Positions 18,528-28,085 of a stretch of DNA of 64,000 bases are shown here, piece by piece. Source of the DNA: JAEINY01 sp942490535. GTDB taxonomy: Bacteria; Bacteroidota; Bacteroidia; Bacteroidales; Marinilabiliaceae. The notes under the pieces are model-generated. The model was not told the origin of the DNA, searched no databases, and worked only from the letters and a program-made list of their open reading frames with translations. The translations under genes and the position numbers were made by a program. Numbering within the stretch: the first letter of the stretch is position 1; each line of letters begins with the position of its first letter. Where the stretch lies: NCBI GenBank assembly GCA_942490535.1, contig CALNXQ010000004.1:62001-126000 (forward strand). The letters are read 5' to 3'.

Positions 18528-21308
18528 ATGCGACAACTACTCCTTACCATAATACTCGTTTTTTTCTTAGGTTCAGCAGAAGCCCAGGTTTTTACTTTGC
18601 AAAAAGATTCTGTTACGCTTGATAACTTTATAATGCAACTAGAAGTAGAATCCGGGTATGATATCTTTTATGCATCACCATGGATGGGTGCATGGTTATA
18701 TGATGTGAATTTTCAAGATGCACCTGTTTTAGAGGCTATAAAATGGCTTTGCAATAGACAAGGTTTGACTTACGCAGTTGTCGATGATACTAAGGTAATA
18801 TTTTTTAAAGATTATAATTTAAAGACTAATTTTGCCGAAATATATTCTAGTTATATTAGACGTAAGGAAGTTTTTACAGTTGATAGTTCGTTTTACAAAC
18901 CGCCACAAACAATCCACAAACAATCCAATCATATTAATCCCGAGTATCAGCTTTATACCATAGGTAATCCAGCTCAGGGAAGCAGTTTGAAAAGAGTTAC
19001 TCTTAGCGGGAAAATTAAAGATATTGAAACGGGCGAGCCATTGATTGGTGCTGTGGTTTATGTGGATGATTTAAAGGATGGTACAATCACGAATCCCTAT
19101 GGGTTTTATTCTTATGCCTTACCCAAGGGGCGTTATAAAGTGGAGTTCCGATCAGTAGGAATGAAAACAACTTATCGAAATGTGATAGTGCATTCCGATG
19201 GTGAACTTGATGTTGACATGAAAACCACCCCACAAGCATTGAATGAAGTTATTATCACTGCTAAAAGTGAAGATGCGGTAAAGAACTTAAGGATGGGGAT
19301 GGAAAAGATCTCAATGAAGACCTTGAAACAATTGCCGCTTGGTATGGGCGAGGCTGATGTGATTAAGAGTACATTATTACTCCCCGGAGTTCAGAGTGTT
19401 GGTGAGGCATCTGGAGGCTTTAATGTTCGTGGTGGAAGTACGGATCAGAATTTGATTTTGTTAAGTGAGGCTCCAATTTTAAACACATCGCATTTTTTTG
19501 GTTTTTTCTCAGGATTCAATTCTGATATTATTAAGGATATTACTCTGTATAAGAGTGGTATACCTGCGAAGTATGGCGGGCGCGTATCTTCCGTAATGGA
19601 TATCACCTTAAAGGAAGGGAATCGAAAAAATGTAAAAGTAAACGGGGGGATTAGTCCCGTTTCCGGGAGATTAATCGTTGAAGGTCCGATACAGAAAGAA
19701 AAGAGCTCCTTCGTTCTTGGGGCTCGAACAACTTATTCCGATTGGGTGTTAAAATTGTTAGATGATCCTAAGTTAAAGAATAGTAAGGCCAACTTTCATG
19801 ATTTACAAGGAAACTTGTCATATGACTATGACAAGAGTAATAGTTTCTACCTGTCGGGATATTATAGTTACGATAAGTTTGACTATTATAGTGAAGATGC
19901 CTTTCGATATAATACCTTGGCTTCTACGCTGAAGTGGAAGCATATTTTTAGTCCAAAATTATTTTCGACATTTTCTGGAGTGATGAGTAATTACAATTAT
20001 CAAATGCAATCCAGAACCGATTCTACATCTTTAAGTTCAGTCGAATATAAATTGAATCAATATACTCTTAAATCAGATTTTTCATACCACTCAAATCAGA
20101 ATCATAAAATTGATTTCGGCTTAAGTGCGACTTGGTATAATTTGTCGCCAGGAGAAAGGAAGCCCATCTCTGAATTGTCCACTGTAACATATAAGGAGTT
20201 AGAGCATGAACAAGGGCTGGAAACTGCTTTGTATTTAAGTGATGAATTTGAGTTAACTCATTTTTTGTCTTTATCTGCAGGATTGCGATATAGTTTTTAC
20301 TCAAACTTTGGGCCTAAAACAGAGTTTAATTATCAATCGGATGCACCTCGAAATGGTTCTTCTATAATTGACACAACGTATTACAGCAAGGGTACTTCCA
20401 TTTCATTCTATTCGGGGCCTGAAATAAGGCTTTCATCCAACATCCGGTTGAGTTCGACCAGCTCGATGAAGTTAGGCTATAATCGAATGTATCAGTATAT
20501 CCAGATGATCTCTAATACGGCAGCTATGTCACCCACTGATATCTGGAAATTGAGTGATAATTTTTTGAAACCACAACGTGGTGATCAATATTCCATTGGA
20601 TTCTATAAGAAAATGCGGCAGAACAGACTTGAAGCCTCAGTTGAAGCCTATTATAAGAAGTTGAAAAATGTTGTTGATTACAAGGGTGGCGCTGACCTGG
20701 TCATGAACGAACATCTGGAAACAGAAGTGTTAAATGGTGATGGGAATGCTTATGGCATTGAGTTCATGATTCAAAAGAAACAGGGGAAACTAACAGGTTG
20801 GGTGAATTATACTTATTCTCGCGTTTTTCACCGCATTCAGGGTGAATTTGCTGAGGAACAAGTTAACAATGGAGACTATTATCCGGCGAACTATGATAAG
20901 CCCAATGATTTTAAATTTGTTGTAAATTATAAGCTAGGACGTAGGTTAAATGTAACATCAAATTTCTTTTATAGTACTGGTCGACCCTTTACCGCGCCTG
21001 TTGCATATTATCAATTTGGGGGTGCCAATCGTGTGTATTATTCAGAACGAAACTCCATGCGCATGCCTGATTACATCCGTATGGACTTGGCAGCCACTAT
21101 TAATGGAAACTTGAGGGCAAAAAAACTCAATCATAGCTCTTGGACCTTTGCAGTGTATAATGTTTTCGGAAGGCGGAATGCTTACAATATTTTCTATCGC
21201 ACCGAAGGGGAAGAAGTAAAAGGCTATAAAATGTCAATCTTCGCTCAGCCCATTTTTACTGTGACTTATAACTTTAAAATATTTGGGAATGCGTCTGATG
21301 ACTTCTAA
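18528..21308 (+). CDS. TonB-dependent receptor with STN and carboxypeptidase-like domains
   Basis: This 926-residue outer membrane protein has a signal peptide (FFLGSAEAQ), an STN signalling domain (about 25-95: DSVTLDNFIMQLEVESGYD), a carboxypeptidase-D-regulatory-like domain (about 158-235: GKIKDIETGEPLIGAVVYVD), a plug (about 265-370: MGEADVIKSTLLLPGVQSVG, then GGFNVRGGSTDQN) and a 22-strand barrel ending in a short aromatic strand. The family imports a bound solute with TonB energy. An STN domain usually talks to a FecR-type anti-sigma factor, but none is present nearby, so the partner may lie elsewhere. Neighbours are the unknown 17775 gene and the DUF4249/MG2 operon. Substrate unknown. 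Confidence 0.9.
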   Translation: MRQLLLTIILVFFLGSAEAQVFTLQKDSVTLDNFIMQLEVESGYDIFYASPWMGAWLYDVNFQDAPVLEAIKWLCNRQGLTYAVVDDTKVIFFKDYNLKTNFAEIYSSYIRRKEVFTVDSSFYKPPQTIHKQSNHINPEYQLYTIGNPAQGSSLKRVTLSGKIKDIETGEPLIGAVVYVDDLKDGTITNPYGFYSYALPKGRYKVEFRSVGMKTTYRNVIVHSDGELDVDMKTTPQALNEVIITAKSEDAVKNLRMGMEKISMKTLKQLPLGMGEADVIKSTLLLPGVQSVGEASGGFNVRGGSTDQNLILLSEAPILNTSHFFGFFSGFNSDIIKDITLYKSGIPAKYGGRVSSVMDITLKEGNRKNVKVNGGISPVSGRLIVEGPIQKEKSSFVLGARTTYSDWVLKLLDDPKLKNSKANFHDLQGNLSYDYDKSNSFYLSGYYSYDKFDYYSEDAFRYNTLASTLKWKHIFSPKLFSTFSGVMSNYNYQMQSRTDSTSLSSVEYKLNQYTLKSDFSYHSNQNHKIDFGLSATWYNLSPGERKPISELSTVTYKELEHEQGLETALYLSDEFELTHFLSLSAGLRYSFYSNFGPKTEFNYQSDAPRNGSSIIDTTYYSKGTSISFYSGPEIRLSSNIRLSSTSSMKLGYNRMYQYIQMISNTAAMSPTDIWKLSDNFLKPQRGDQYSIGFYKKMRQNRLEASVEAYYKKLKNVVDYKGGADLVMNEHLETEVLNGDGNAYGIEFMIQKKQGKLTGWVNYTYSRVFHRIQGEFAEEQVNNGDYYPANYDKPNDFKFVVNYKLGRRLNVTSNFFYSTGRPFTAPVAYYQFGGANRVYYSERNSMRMPDYIRMDLAATINGNLRAKKLNHSSWTFAVYNVFGRRNAYNIFYRTEGEEVKGYKMSIFAQPIFTVTYNFKIFGNASDDF

Positions 21309-21351
21309 AAAAAATCAGTTGTTTTGAATAATTCTTTTACTTGATTTATAT

Positions 21352-21669
21352 ATGAATACTGTTCTAATCGCATTACTCATCGGCATTACCGCTGGTTTAA
21401 TAGATGTTATTCCCATGTTAATCCAAAAGTTGGATAAGTCTGCATGTTGGTCGGCATTTCTTCATTGGGTAGTTTTAGGTTTAATTATTCCATTTGTCAA
21501 TTGGGATATGGTTCCTTGGTTAAAAGGACTATTAATCGCTGAGTTGACAGCTATTCCCATTATGATTATTGCATTTCCAAAGGATAAAAAAGCCGTTATT
21601 CCCATTTTTATTTTTTCTGCTTTTTTAGGCGCTGGTGTAGGAATGGCAGGTGCTCATTTTATTGGATAA
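21352..21669 (+). CDS. Small four-helix membrane protein, hypothetical
   Basis: This 105-residue protein has about three to four hydrophobic segments (residues 3-22, 31-50, 60-78, 80-103) and no signal peptidase site. The glycine-rich last helix (AFLGAGVGMAGAHFI) is typical of inner membrane proteins. I recognise no named family with confidence. It starts 43 bp after the receptor gene on the same strand. An IS701-like element begins immediately after its stop codon. Confidence 0.65.
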   Translation: MNTVLIALLIGITAGLIDVIPMLIQKLDKSACWSAFLHWVVLGLIIPFVNWDMVPWLKGLLIAELTAIPIMIIAFPKDKKAVIPIFIFSAFLGAGVGMAGAHFIG

Positions 21670-21670
21670 C

Positions 21671-23173
21671 AACTTAATTCTACTTTAACAGATTAAAAAA
21701 GAAAACTTTATATCAGGTTAAGTTATAGATTTTTAGTATCTTAGAGGTGTAAAACAACGAAAGCTATGGGTAACGAAATAGTCATCTAAACAACAGGCAA
21801 AATTATGGTAAAACACTTCACCAACTCTCTGATCGATTGTGTTCTTACCTTCAGAAATTTCAGCAATCTTTTCGCACCAGGACCAAAAACAATTTTGATA
21901 AAGCACAGCAATACGTGGAAGGCATAGTTATCAGCGACTTAAATAACATTGAACGTATCAGTGAAACTTTAGATACTGACTATCATAAATTACAGCACTT
22001 TATAAGTGAATCCACCTGGGATGCCAGATCTGTAATTGATCAAGTATCCATAAATGTTAGTGGTATGATGCCATACGATACACTTACGGGCTTGTTAATT
22101 GATGAAAGTGGTTGGGTAAAAAAAGGAACCAAAAGTGTTGGAGTAGCTCATCAATATTGTGGAAATGTGGGTAAAACCGCCAACTCTCAAGTAGCTGTTT
22201 TTGGTTGTTTGTGCAATCGAAAGCATGCAGCCTTAGTTGATACCAGGCTTTATCTTCCTAAATCCTGGATTAGTGATAAGGCTCGCTGTCAGGAAGCTGG
22301 AATTCCTCATGAAGAACAAGTATTTAAAACAAAACCCGAGTTGGCGTTGGACATCATTAAGCATCAGTTGTCTATGGGTGTTAAGTTTGACTATGTCGGA
22401 GGAGACGGTTTGTATGGAAATGATATTGCTCTTGCTCGTGGCATCAATTCATTAGGCTGCATCTACATGCTTGATATTCATTCAACCCAGCAAGTCTATC
22501 TTGAGAAACCGGAATTGTATTTGCCTGAGCGAAAAAGCGAGAAAGGCCCTGCTCCCAAACGACTAAAAGCCAGCACCGAGTCGATTAAGGTCAAAGAGTA
22601 TCTGGAATCGCTTCCCGCCTCAGCTTGGCAGAAGATAAAAATCAGACATTCGGCCAAAGGCATACTAAAAGGGCTATTTCATTTTCAAAAGGTTTACATC
22701 TGGGATAAAAACAATAACTCCGTGGAAGAGCGCCTTTTAGTAATTTCGAAACGACAAACCAAAGACGGGGAAGAAATAAAGTACTCATTTACAAATGCCA
22801 GTCTTGCACAATATACAGAGCAAGCATTGGCTCAAATGCAGGCTCAACGTTTTTTTATAGAGCACAATTTCAAAGAGCAGAAGCAAATAATTGGACTTGA
22901 TCAATTTCAGACCAGAAAGTGGCTGTCCTGGCATCATCAGGTAGCGTTAAATATGTTGATAGGCAGCTTTATGCTCAAAGAAAAGATACTCTTAAAAGAC
23001 AATATTCCTTTAATGTCGGCACGTGATATTATGGATTTTCTGGTTTTTAAGTTCTACAAAGAGATGACAGAAGACAGAATGATTGACCAGATTATGCAAC
23101 GGCATCGTAAACGGCAGAAAGATATAAACTACTGTTATTCAAAAGATGAAAAGTGGTAAAGTAGAATTAAGTT
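21671..23173 (+). mobile_element. IS701-like insertion sequence (about 1.5 kb)
   Basis: A 17-bp inverted repeat AACTTAATTCTACTTTA (21671-21687) and its exact complement (23157-23173) bound a single transposase gene. The length (1503 bp) and gene content fit the IS701/DDE_5 group. I could not see a clean target duplication in the flanking bases, so the ends may be slightly altered or the element may be old. The left end lies one base after the stop of the upstream membrane protein gene. Confidence 0.8.
21837..23159 (+). CDS. IS701-like DDE transposase
   Basis: This frame of 440 codons from a TTG has the DDE_5 core. The triad is visible as D89 (LLIDESGWVKKGTKSVGVAH), D190 (YVGGDGLYGND) and E347 (HNFKEQKQIIGLDQF). 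The SVGVAHQYCGNVGKTANSQV motif is typical of IS701. No ATG starts this frame; an ATG at 21766 reads MGNEIVI and stops, while the 23-30 codons before 21837 stay open and look coding (YGKTLHQLSDRLCSYLQKFQ). The 5' end therefore seems frameshifted or uses an unusual start, so activity is uncertain. Confidence 0.85.
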   Translation: MCSYLQKFQQSFRTRTKNNFDKAQQYVEGIVISDLNNIERISETLDTDYHKLQHFISESTWDARSVIDQVSINVSGMMPYDTLTGLLIDESGWVKKGTKSVGVAHQYCGNVGKTANSQVAVFGCLCNRKHAALVDTRLYLPKSWISDKARCQEAGIPHEEQVFKTKPELALDIIKHQLSMGVKFDYVGGDGLYGNDIALARGINSLGCIYMLDIHSTQQVYLEKPELYLPERKSEKGPAPKRLKASTESIKVKEYLESLPASAWQKIKIRHSAKGILKGLFHFQKVYIWDKNNNSVEERLLVISKRQTKDGEEIKYSFTNASLAQYTEQALAQMQAQRFFIEHNFKEQKQIIGLDQFQTRKWLSWHHQVALNMLIGSFMLKEKILLKDNIPLMSARDIMDFLVFKFYKEMTEDRMIDQIMQRHRKRQKDINYCYSKDEKW

Positions 23174-23201
23174 TTTATTTAAATAAGTTGGATCTACAAG
23201 A

Positions 23202-23249
23202 AAAAATAAATCCCGGTCAATGTTTAGTTGGCCGGGATTTATTTTTTTT
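23202..23249. terminator. Bidirectional terminator between IS701-like element and GH9 gene
   Basis: A perfect 15-bp inverted repeat (AAAAATAAATCCCGG at 23202-23216 and CCGGGATTTATTTTT at 23232-23246) flanks a 15-base loop, with A- and T-runs at the outer ends. It should stop transcription of the GH9 gene (minus) and of the element side (plus). Confidence 0.85.
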
Positions 23250-23260
23250 AAAGATAAGTC

Positions 23261-24991
23261 TTATTCCTCAGAAGTAAAGACAAATTGATTAAAGTATCCA
23301 GCTATGAATACTAAAGAAGCATTGGCATAAATGGTGTTTTCATTGGAGGAATAACTCTCTTCATTATCAAGAAATGTTTTAGCGGGAGGTGTCTTTTTCG
23401 TGAAGGTCTTTTCCAGTGACTGGTCTTCCAATAATCGGTTCGGACCACCTGTTAAAATACCAGGAATGGGTCCTACATGCAGATCCGCCACAGAAGGAGC
23501 GTGATGTAAATGTAAAATGCGTTTGGTGCCAACGCCGGTGACGTAGCTTATTTTAAGTGGATTAACACCCAGGATGTAATTCAGGTGGTGATTGGCTAAG
23601 TCGAGGTATCTTTGATTATTAGTCATTTCATAACCAATAATCAGATTCATAGCTTTGTTTAGCATATATCCATTGGATCCCCAAATAAAATCATCAGGTG
23701 CCATGGCTATTCCAAATCCATCCTGATCAGCTAATTTAACCTGATGATCGCAAAAAGCGATGAGTTTGTCTTTTATTTTCTGATGAATGCCCTTGTCGCT
23801 TTTATCCAGAGGATTAAGTAAGTAGGAGTAATAGGCCAGTGGGGATGGATCATTCCAAGCCAATACTGAAAAATCAGAATTTAATTGTGCGCTTAAAGAT
23901 TGAAAATCATCATGGAATTTTTTTTCACCTGTAGTGATGTATAATTCAGAGGCCGCCCAAATGCGTTCGTTCTTATCAAAAGCGTCTGAGTATCCCCCAG
24001 CCTGTGTATCACTGGGATTTTTAAAACCACCGTGAGGGAATACATCCGGATTATTACGCAGGAATTGATATGCTTTACGGGCGGCTTCCAGGCACTTCGT
24101 GGAGTAGTTTGCATTAATCGCTTTAAATTTTCTGGCTGCAACGGCCATTACAGCTGCAAAATCGGCTGTTGCTGTTGAGGAGACCTCGTAGATATAACGT
24201 TCCAAATGACCTTCAGAGGGCATTACAAATTGCACATAATCTTTCGAATGTACTTTTTCATGGACAGCACCATCTTCACGTTGCATTTTAAATAGCCAAT
24301 CCAACTCATATTTCACTTCGTCTAATAGATCCGGTATGCCGTTACCGCTTTCTGGAATGCCACAAGCATCACTTGAGAATTTTTCAGGATTCATTTCATG
24401 CGCCAGCAATAGAATAGCAACTGTTACTGATCCGGGGGCAATGTATTTTCCGTAATCACCGGCATCGTGCCACCCACCGGTTACATCTTTATGCCCATTT
24501 TGTCCGGTTGTTGGATGGTAATGGGCATCATCCAGATGGCATATTTTTCGGGTATATTTTCCGGCATACGGTTCTTCCATTGCCATACCACATCTTTGTA
24601 AAAAGAGCGATTTATTCGCCAACTGAATCATTTCACTATAAACGGAGTTGGAAATGTTAAACGGATAGGATGAAATACCTGAATTCAAGGGGGCGTAAAC
24701 TTTAATGAGATACTGTCCTGGTGTTTGAAATTCGGAAAAGTCACCGGTATATAGCGTTAAACCGCTGTTGAAATCATTTTCCTTTTTAAGTTTAATAATT
24801 TGACGGTATTCTAGTGCTTCATTTTGACAGTTTATTATGTCAAAGCTATCGGCAGGATAATCCGTATAGAACAGTTTGGGTGAAGTTGGTGTATATCCAA
24901 CTTGATTGACATAGATGTTTTGTTGCGCAAAGGATGTAAAGGATCCCATAAGTAAAAAGGCACATAGACCAATTAGTAATCTTAAATTCAT
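23261..24991 (-). CDS. Glycoside hydrolase family 9 (cellulase-type) enzyme
   Basis: This 576-residue secreted enzyme has a signal peptide (FLLMGSFTSFAQ), an N-terminal immunoglobulin-like CelD_N domain (IYVNQVGYTPTSPKLFYTDY, about 25-110) and the GH9 catalytic domain. The catalytic base region is GGWHDAGDYGKY (around residues 174-182), the substrate-site loop has HLHHAPS and GGPN, and the acid is E551 in SSNENTIYANASLVF. GH9 enzymes cut beta-1,4-glucans such as cellulose or mixed-linkage glucan, and some are exo-type. The gene stands alone between an IS and a signalling block, without SusC/D partners. Start chosen by the signal peptide. Confidence 0.9.
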   Translation of the reverse strand: MNLRLLIGLCAFLLMGSFTSFAQQNIYVNQVGYTPTSPKLFYTDYPADSFDIINCQNEALEYRQIIKLKKENDFNSGLTLYTGDFSEFQTPGQYLIKVYAPLNSGISSYPFNISNSVYSEMIQLANKSLFLQRCGMAMEEPYAGKYTRKICHLDDAHYHPTTGQNGHKDVTGGWHDAGDYGKYIAPGSVTVAILLLAHEMNPEKFSSDACGIPESGNGIPDLLDEVKYELDWLFKMQREDGAVHEKVHSKDYVQFVMPSEGHLERYIYEVSSTATADFAAVMAVAARKFKAINANYSTKCLEAARKAYQFLRNNPDVFPHGGFKNPSDTQAGGYSDAFDKNERIWAASELYITTGEKKFHDDFQSLSAQLNSDFSVLAWNDPSPLAYYSYLLNPLDKSDKGIHQKIKDKLIAFCDHQVKLADQDGFGIAMAPDDFIWGSNGYMLNKAMNLIIGYEMTNNQRYLDLANHHLNYILGVNPLKISYVTGVGTKRILHLHHAPSVADLHVGPIPGILTGGPNRLLEDQSLEKTFTKKTPPAKTFLDNEESYSSNENTIYANASLVFIAGYFNQFVFTSEE

Positions 24992-25531
24992 CTTAAAAGG
25001 GGTTTAATAATTAAAATGGAGTGTAAAATTATAATTATTAGTAGCTCAGTCAACTTGAGAGGAAATAAAATGTATTTATTGAGAAAGTATTAATGGAGGT
25101 GATTTATGAGCAAGTCCGGGATCGAAACATTAAATCTCTTTCAGCAGAATTGGGTATTACGTCAGGTCTGTTTTTCGAAAAGATGGAATTTGTAGTTTAT
25201 AGACCAGCAATAAGTGAAAATCAGAGGGCAAGTTCTTATCAATTATAGAAAGGAAAAAACCTTATAGAGTGGGCTTATTTTTAGCCAAGCCTTCTGTTAA
25301 TATTCATTTTGTTAGTGGTTTAGGGTATTCTTAGAAGCCTCCTTATTTAGTGAGGTCTTGTTTTTTAGTTTCTATCCAAATAAGCATTCGTGCTTTTTTT
25401 TATTTGATCTTGGATGACCTGAAATAATTGGTTTCAAAGGGGTATTGAGCTGGTATCTCCATTTTTTATCTAGAGCTGTTGCTTGACTTTTTGAAATAAG
25501 TATTCGTAACTTAAATTTAAAAAGTAAGGAA
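24992..25531. other. 540-bp spacer with a small ORF and a weak terminator
   Basis: An ATG at 25093 opens 51 codons to 25248 (plus strand; MEVIYEQVRDRNIKSLSAEL at the start) with no recognised family; it may be a remnant of a larger gene. A short hairpin with a UUCG-type tetraloop and a T-run (AAGCATTCGTGCTTTTTTTT, 25382-25401) could be a terminator. On the minus strand near 25025-25055, TTGAC followed 19 bases later by TAATTTTA could be the GH9 promoter. I see nothing else. Confidence 0.35.
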
Positions 25532-27397
25532 ATGATAGAGAAAACTGAAAAGGCAGAAATAAGACAACAAGGTAAAAACGATGCTTTTTATCAGCTTCTT
25601 GTTGACACATCTATAGATGGTTATGCTCTTATTGATAAGCTTGGCCAATTCCGGGAGGTCAATGTTGCTCTTTGCAATATGTTAGGATATTCAAAGGAAG
25701 AGCTTTTAAGACTCACCATTTCTGGCATTGAAGATCGGGGACAGGATATTCTTAAGGTTTTGAAAAACAATTGTATTTCTGACACATTTGAGTTAGTGAT
25801 TGATCTTCGAAAAAAAGACCAAAGCGTATTAAGGGCTGAATTAAGAAGTAACTCAAGAGGTCCGGAGCAAGGGTGGATACTTTTTCTCAAAGAAGTTGTA
25901 CTCGAGCAGGAAAATAAAGTTAGTAAAGAAGAACTACCACACCTTTTAAAGGAGTTATTCAATTTAACACCAAATGTTATTTATCTATATGATTTGCAGC
26001 AAGGTAGAAATCTTTTTTCGAATGTAAGTGTGGGAGAGGTGCTTGGATATTCGTCTATGGATATCAAAAAGATGAAAGGAAATTTTTTGCCTGTTTTGAT
26101 GCATCCGGATGATTTTAACAATTTCGTAAAAAATATTGCCCCCAGGCACTTTGAATTAAACGATGGTGAAGTCTTGCAACATTCTTATCGAATGCAGCAC
26201 AAGGGTGGAAAATGGGTATGGTTAGAGTCCAAGGAAAGTGTTTTTAAAAGGGATGAGAAGGGACAACCTACCCAGATAATGGGGGTTTGCTCCAATATCA
26301 CTGAAAAGCAAATGTATTTGCACAATTTGGAGCAGGATCGGGCGAGGATGTTAGCCATACTGGATGGAATTGAAGATGTTATTTATATTTCGGATCCTGA
26401 TACTTATGAATTACTTCACGTTAATAAATCATTCAAGAATAATTGGGGGAATGAAGTTGTTGGCAAGAAATGCTACGAAGTTTTGCAAGGCCGAACCTCA
26501 CCATGTTCCTATTGTACTAATGATATTATTTTTGGTGAGAAGTTAGGTAAAATTCATTTGTGGGAGTTTAATAATGAAACCAATAAAAATTGGTATCGCT
26601 GCGCTGATAAAGCGGTTCGTTGGGTTAATGGAAAAATGGTACGTTTTGAGTTGGCCACAGATATCAGTGAATTGAAAAACTTGCAGGCACAAGTGATTGA
26701 TTCAAATGAGAAATTGAAACACTCCAATGACGAGTTAGAGCAATTTGCCTACATCGCCTCCCATGATTTACAAGAACCGTTGCGTATGGTATCCAGCTAT
26801 TCTCAATTGTTAGCTAAACGCTATTCAGGGCAGTTGGATGAAAAAGCAGACATGTACATTCATTATGCAGTTGATGGAGCCCTTCGTATGCAGCATCTTA
26901 TTAATGACTTATTAGAATTTAGTCGGGTCACAACACGGGGTGATGATTTTAAAGTGGTAGATTGTCATGATGTTTTGGGGCGAGCCTTGTTGAGTTTGAA
27001 GCAAAAGATTGATCAAACCGGAACCATTATTATTAATGATGATTTGCCGGAATTACGGGTTGATGCCATTCAAATCGAACGGGTGTTTTTGAATTTAATT
27101 GGAAATGCTATTAAATTCAGAAAAAAAGCGGAAAAGCCCATCATTCATATATCATGCAAGAAAAAAGGAGGGTATTGGGAATTTGCTGTTAAAGATAATG
27201 GCATCGGTATTGATCAAAAGTTTAGGGAAGTTATATTTATTTTATTCCAACGTTTGCATTCCCGCAAGGAATATGTGGGTACAGGAATCGGATTAGCCGT
27301 TTGCAAGCGCATCATTAATCGTCACAAAGGACGAATCTGGTTGGAATCTACTTTAGGTAAAGGGACAACGTTTTATTTTACCATTCCGGTTAAGTAG
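25532..27397 (+). CDS. PAS-domain sensor histidine kinase
   Basis: This 621-residue cytosolic kinase has no membrane helices. Three PAS domains are seen (about 20-130, 140-260, 270-385; the third includes CYEVLQGRTSPCSYC, a cysteine cluster common to a PAS subgroup). HisKA follows with H411 in IASHDLQEPLRMVSSY and then HATPase_c (N-box NLIGNAIKF, DNGIGI, GTGIGLAV). The phosphorylated His box is of the phytochrome-like QEPLRMV type, which often pairs with Rcp1-like receivers, and one follows 204 bp downstream. The signal sensed is not clear; the cysteine cluster could respond to redox or metal. Confidence 0.9.
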   Translation: MIEKTEKAEIRQQGKNDAFYQLLVDTSIDGYALIDKLGQFREVNVALCNMLGYSKEELLRLTISGIEDRGQDILKVLKNNCISDTFELVIDLRKKDQSVLRAELRSNSRGPEQGWILFLKEVVLEQENKVSKEELPHLLKELFNLTPNVIYLYDLQQGRNLFSNVSVGEVLGYSSMDIKKMKGNFLPVLMHPDDFNNFVKNIAPRHFELNDGEVLQHSYRMQHKGGKWVWLESKESVFKRDEKGQPTQIMGVCSNITEKQMYLHNLEQDRARMLAILDGIEDVIYISDPDTYELLHVNKSFKNNWGNEVVGKKCYEVLQGRTSPCSYCTNDIIFGEKLGKIHLWEFNNETNKNWYRCADKAVRWVNGKMVRFELATDISELKNLQAQVIDSNEKLKHSNDELEQFAYIASHDLQEPLRMVSSYSQLLAKRYSGQLDEKADMYIHYAVDGALRMQHLINDLLEFSRVTTRGDDFKVVDCHDVLGRALLSLKQKIDQTGTIIINDDLPELRVDAIQIERVFLNLIGNAIKFRKKAEKPIIHISCKKKGGYWEFAVKDNGIGIDQKFREVIFILFQRLHSRKEYVGTGIGLAVCKRIINRHKGRIWLESTLGKGTTFYFTIPVK

Positions 27398-27600
27398 CAA
27401 TTAATGTAGTTACTTGTATGACATCGTTTTCAAATAGGACCTATGCCTCTTGCAGGATGGCTTGTATTAATATCATTCTGAACGAATAATCGTAAATTTA
27501 TTTAGCTATTACAATATTTAAGTAATTGAGGTACCATAACTAAGTGTAATTGGTGGTGCTCAAAAAGAGAGAATGCATAACAAATTGAAATACTAATCAT

Positions 27601-28044
27601 ATGAAATCAGGAAATTTAGTAAAACCCATTGAAATCCTAATGGTTGAAGATAATCCAGGTGATGTGCAGTTGACAAGAGAAGCCTTGGAGGATTGTAAAA
27701 TGTGCAATCATCTTCATGTTGTTGAGGATGGTGAACAAGCCATTGATTTTCTTAAAAGAACAGGTGATTTTGGAGATTCGCCAAGACCAGACTTAATCAT
27801 TTTAGATTTGAATTTACCCAAAAAGGATGGTCGCGAGGTCCTTCAGGAAATAAAGTCTGATGATGAATTGAAAACAATTCCAGTAGTTGTACTAACAACT
27901 TCGAAATCGGAGGAGGATGTTCTAAAAAGTTATAAGTTACACGCCAACTGTTATATCACAAAACCCATCGAATTAGAGCAATTTATCGAGGTAGTTCACT
28001 CCATTGAACATTTTTGGATGGGTATTGTGGCACTTCCTACCTGA
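27601..28044 (+). CDS. Rcp1-like single-domain response regulator
   Basis: This 147-residue receiver has the acidic pocket VEDNPGD, phospho-acceptor D69 in DLIILDLNLPKKDG and the T/K pair VVLTTSKSEED and NCYITKPI. There is no output domain. Such Rcp1-type receivers accept phosphate from PAS or phytochrome-like kinases and pass it on or act by protein contact. It lies between the kinase at 25532 and the hybrid kinase at 28086 on the same strand, 41 bp before the latter. I infer a phosphorelay unit. Confidence 0.9.
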   Translation: MKSGNLVKPIEILMVEDNPGDVQLTREALEDCKMCNHLHVVEDGEQAIDFLKRTGDFGDSPRPDLIILDLNLPKKDGREVLQEIKSDDELKTIPVVVLTTSKSEEDVLKSYKLHANCYITKPIELEQFIEVVHSIEHFWMGIVALPT

Positions 28045-28085
28045 AACCGGAAGTGATCTGGAAATTTATTTGAAATGAAAGGCAT

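Noticed and set aside
21665..21670. Target-site duplication of the IS701-like element
   Set aside because: The bases flanking the inverted repeats (GATAAC and TTTTAT) do not match, so I report no duplication.
25093..25248. 51-codon plus-strand ORF
   Set aside because: No recognised domain and no promoter or ribosome site; composition does not separate it from chance.
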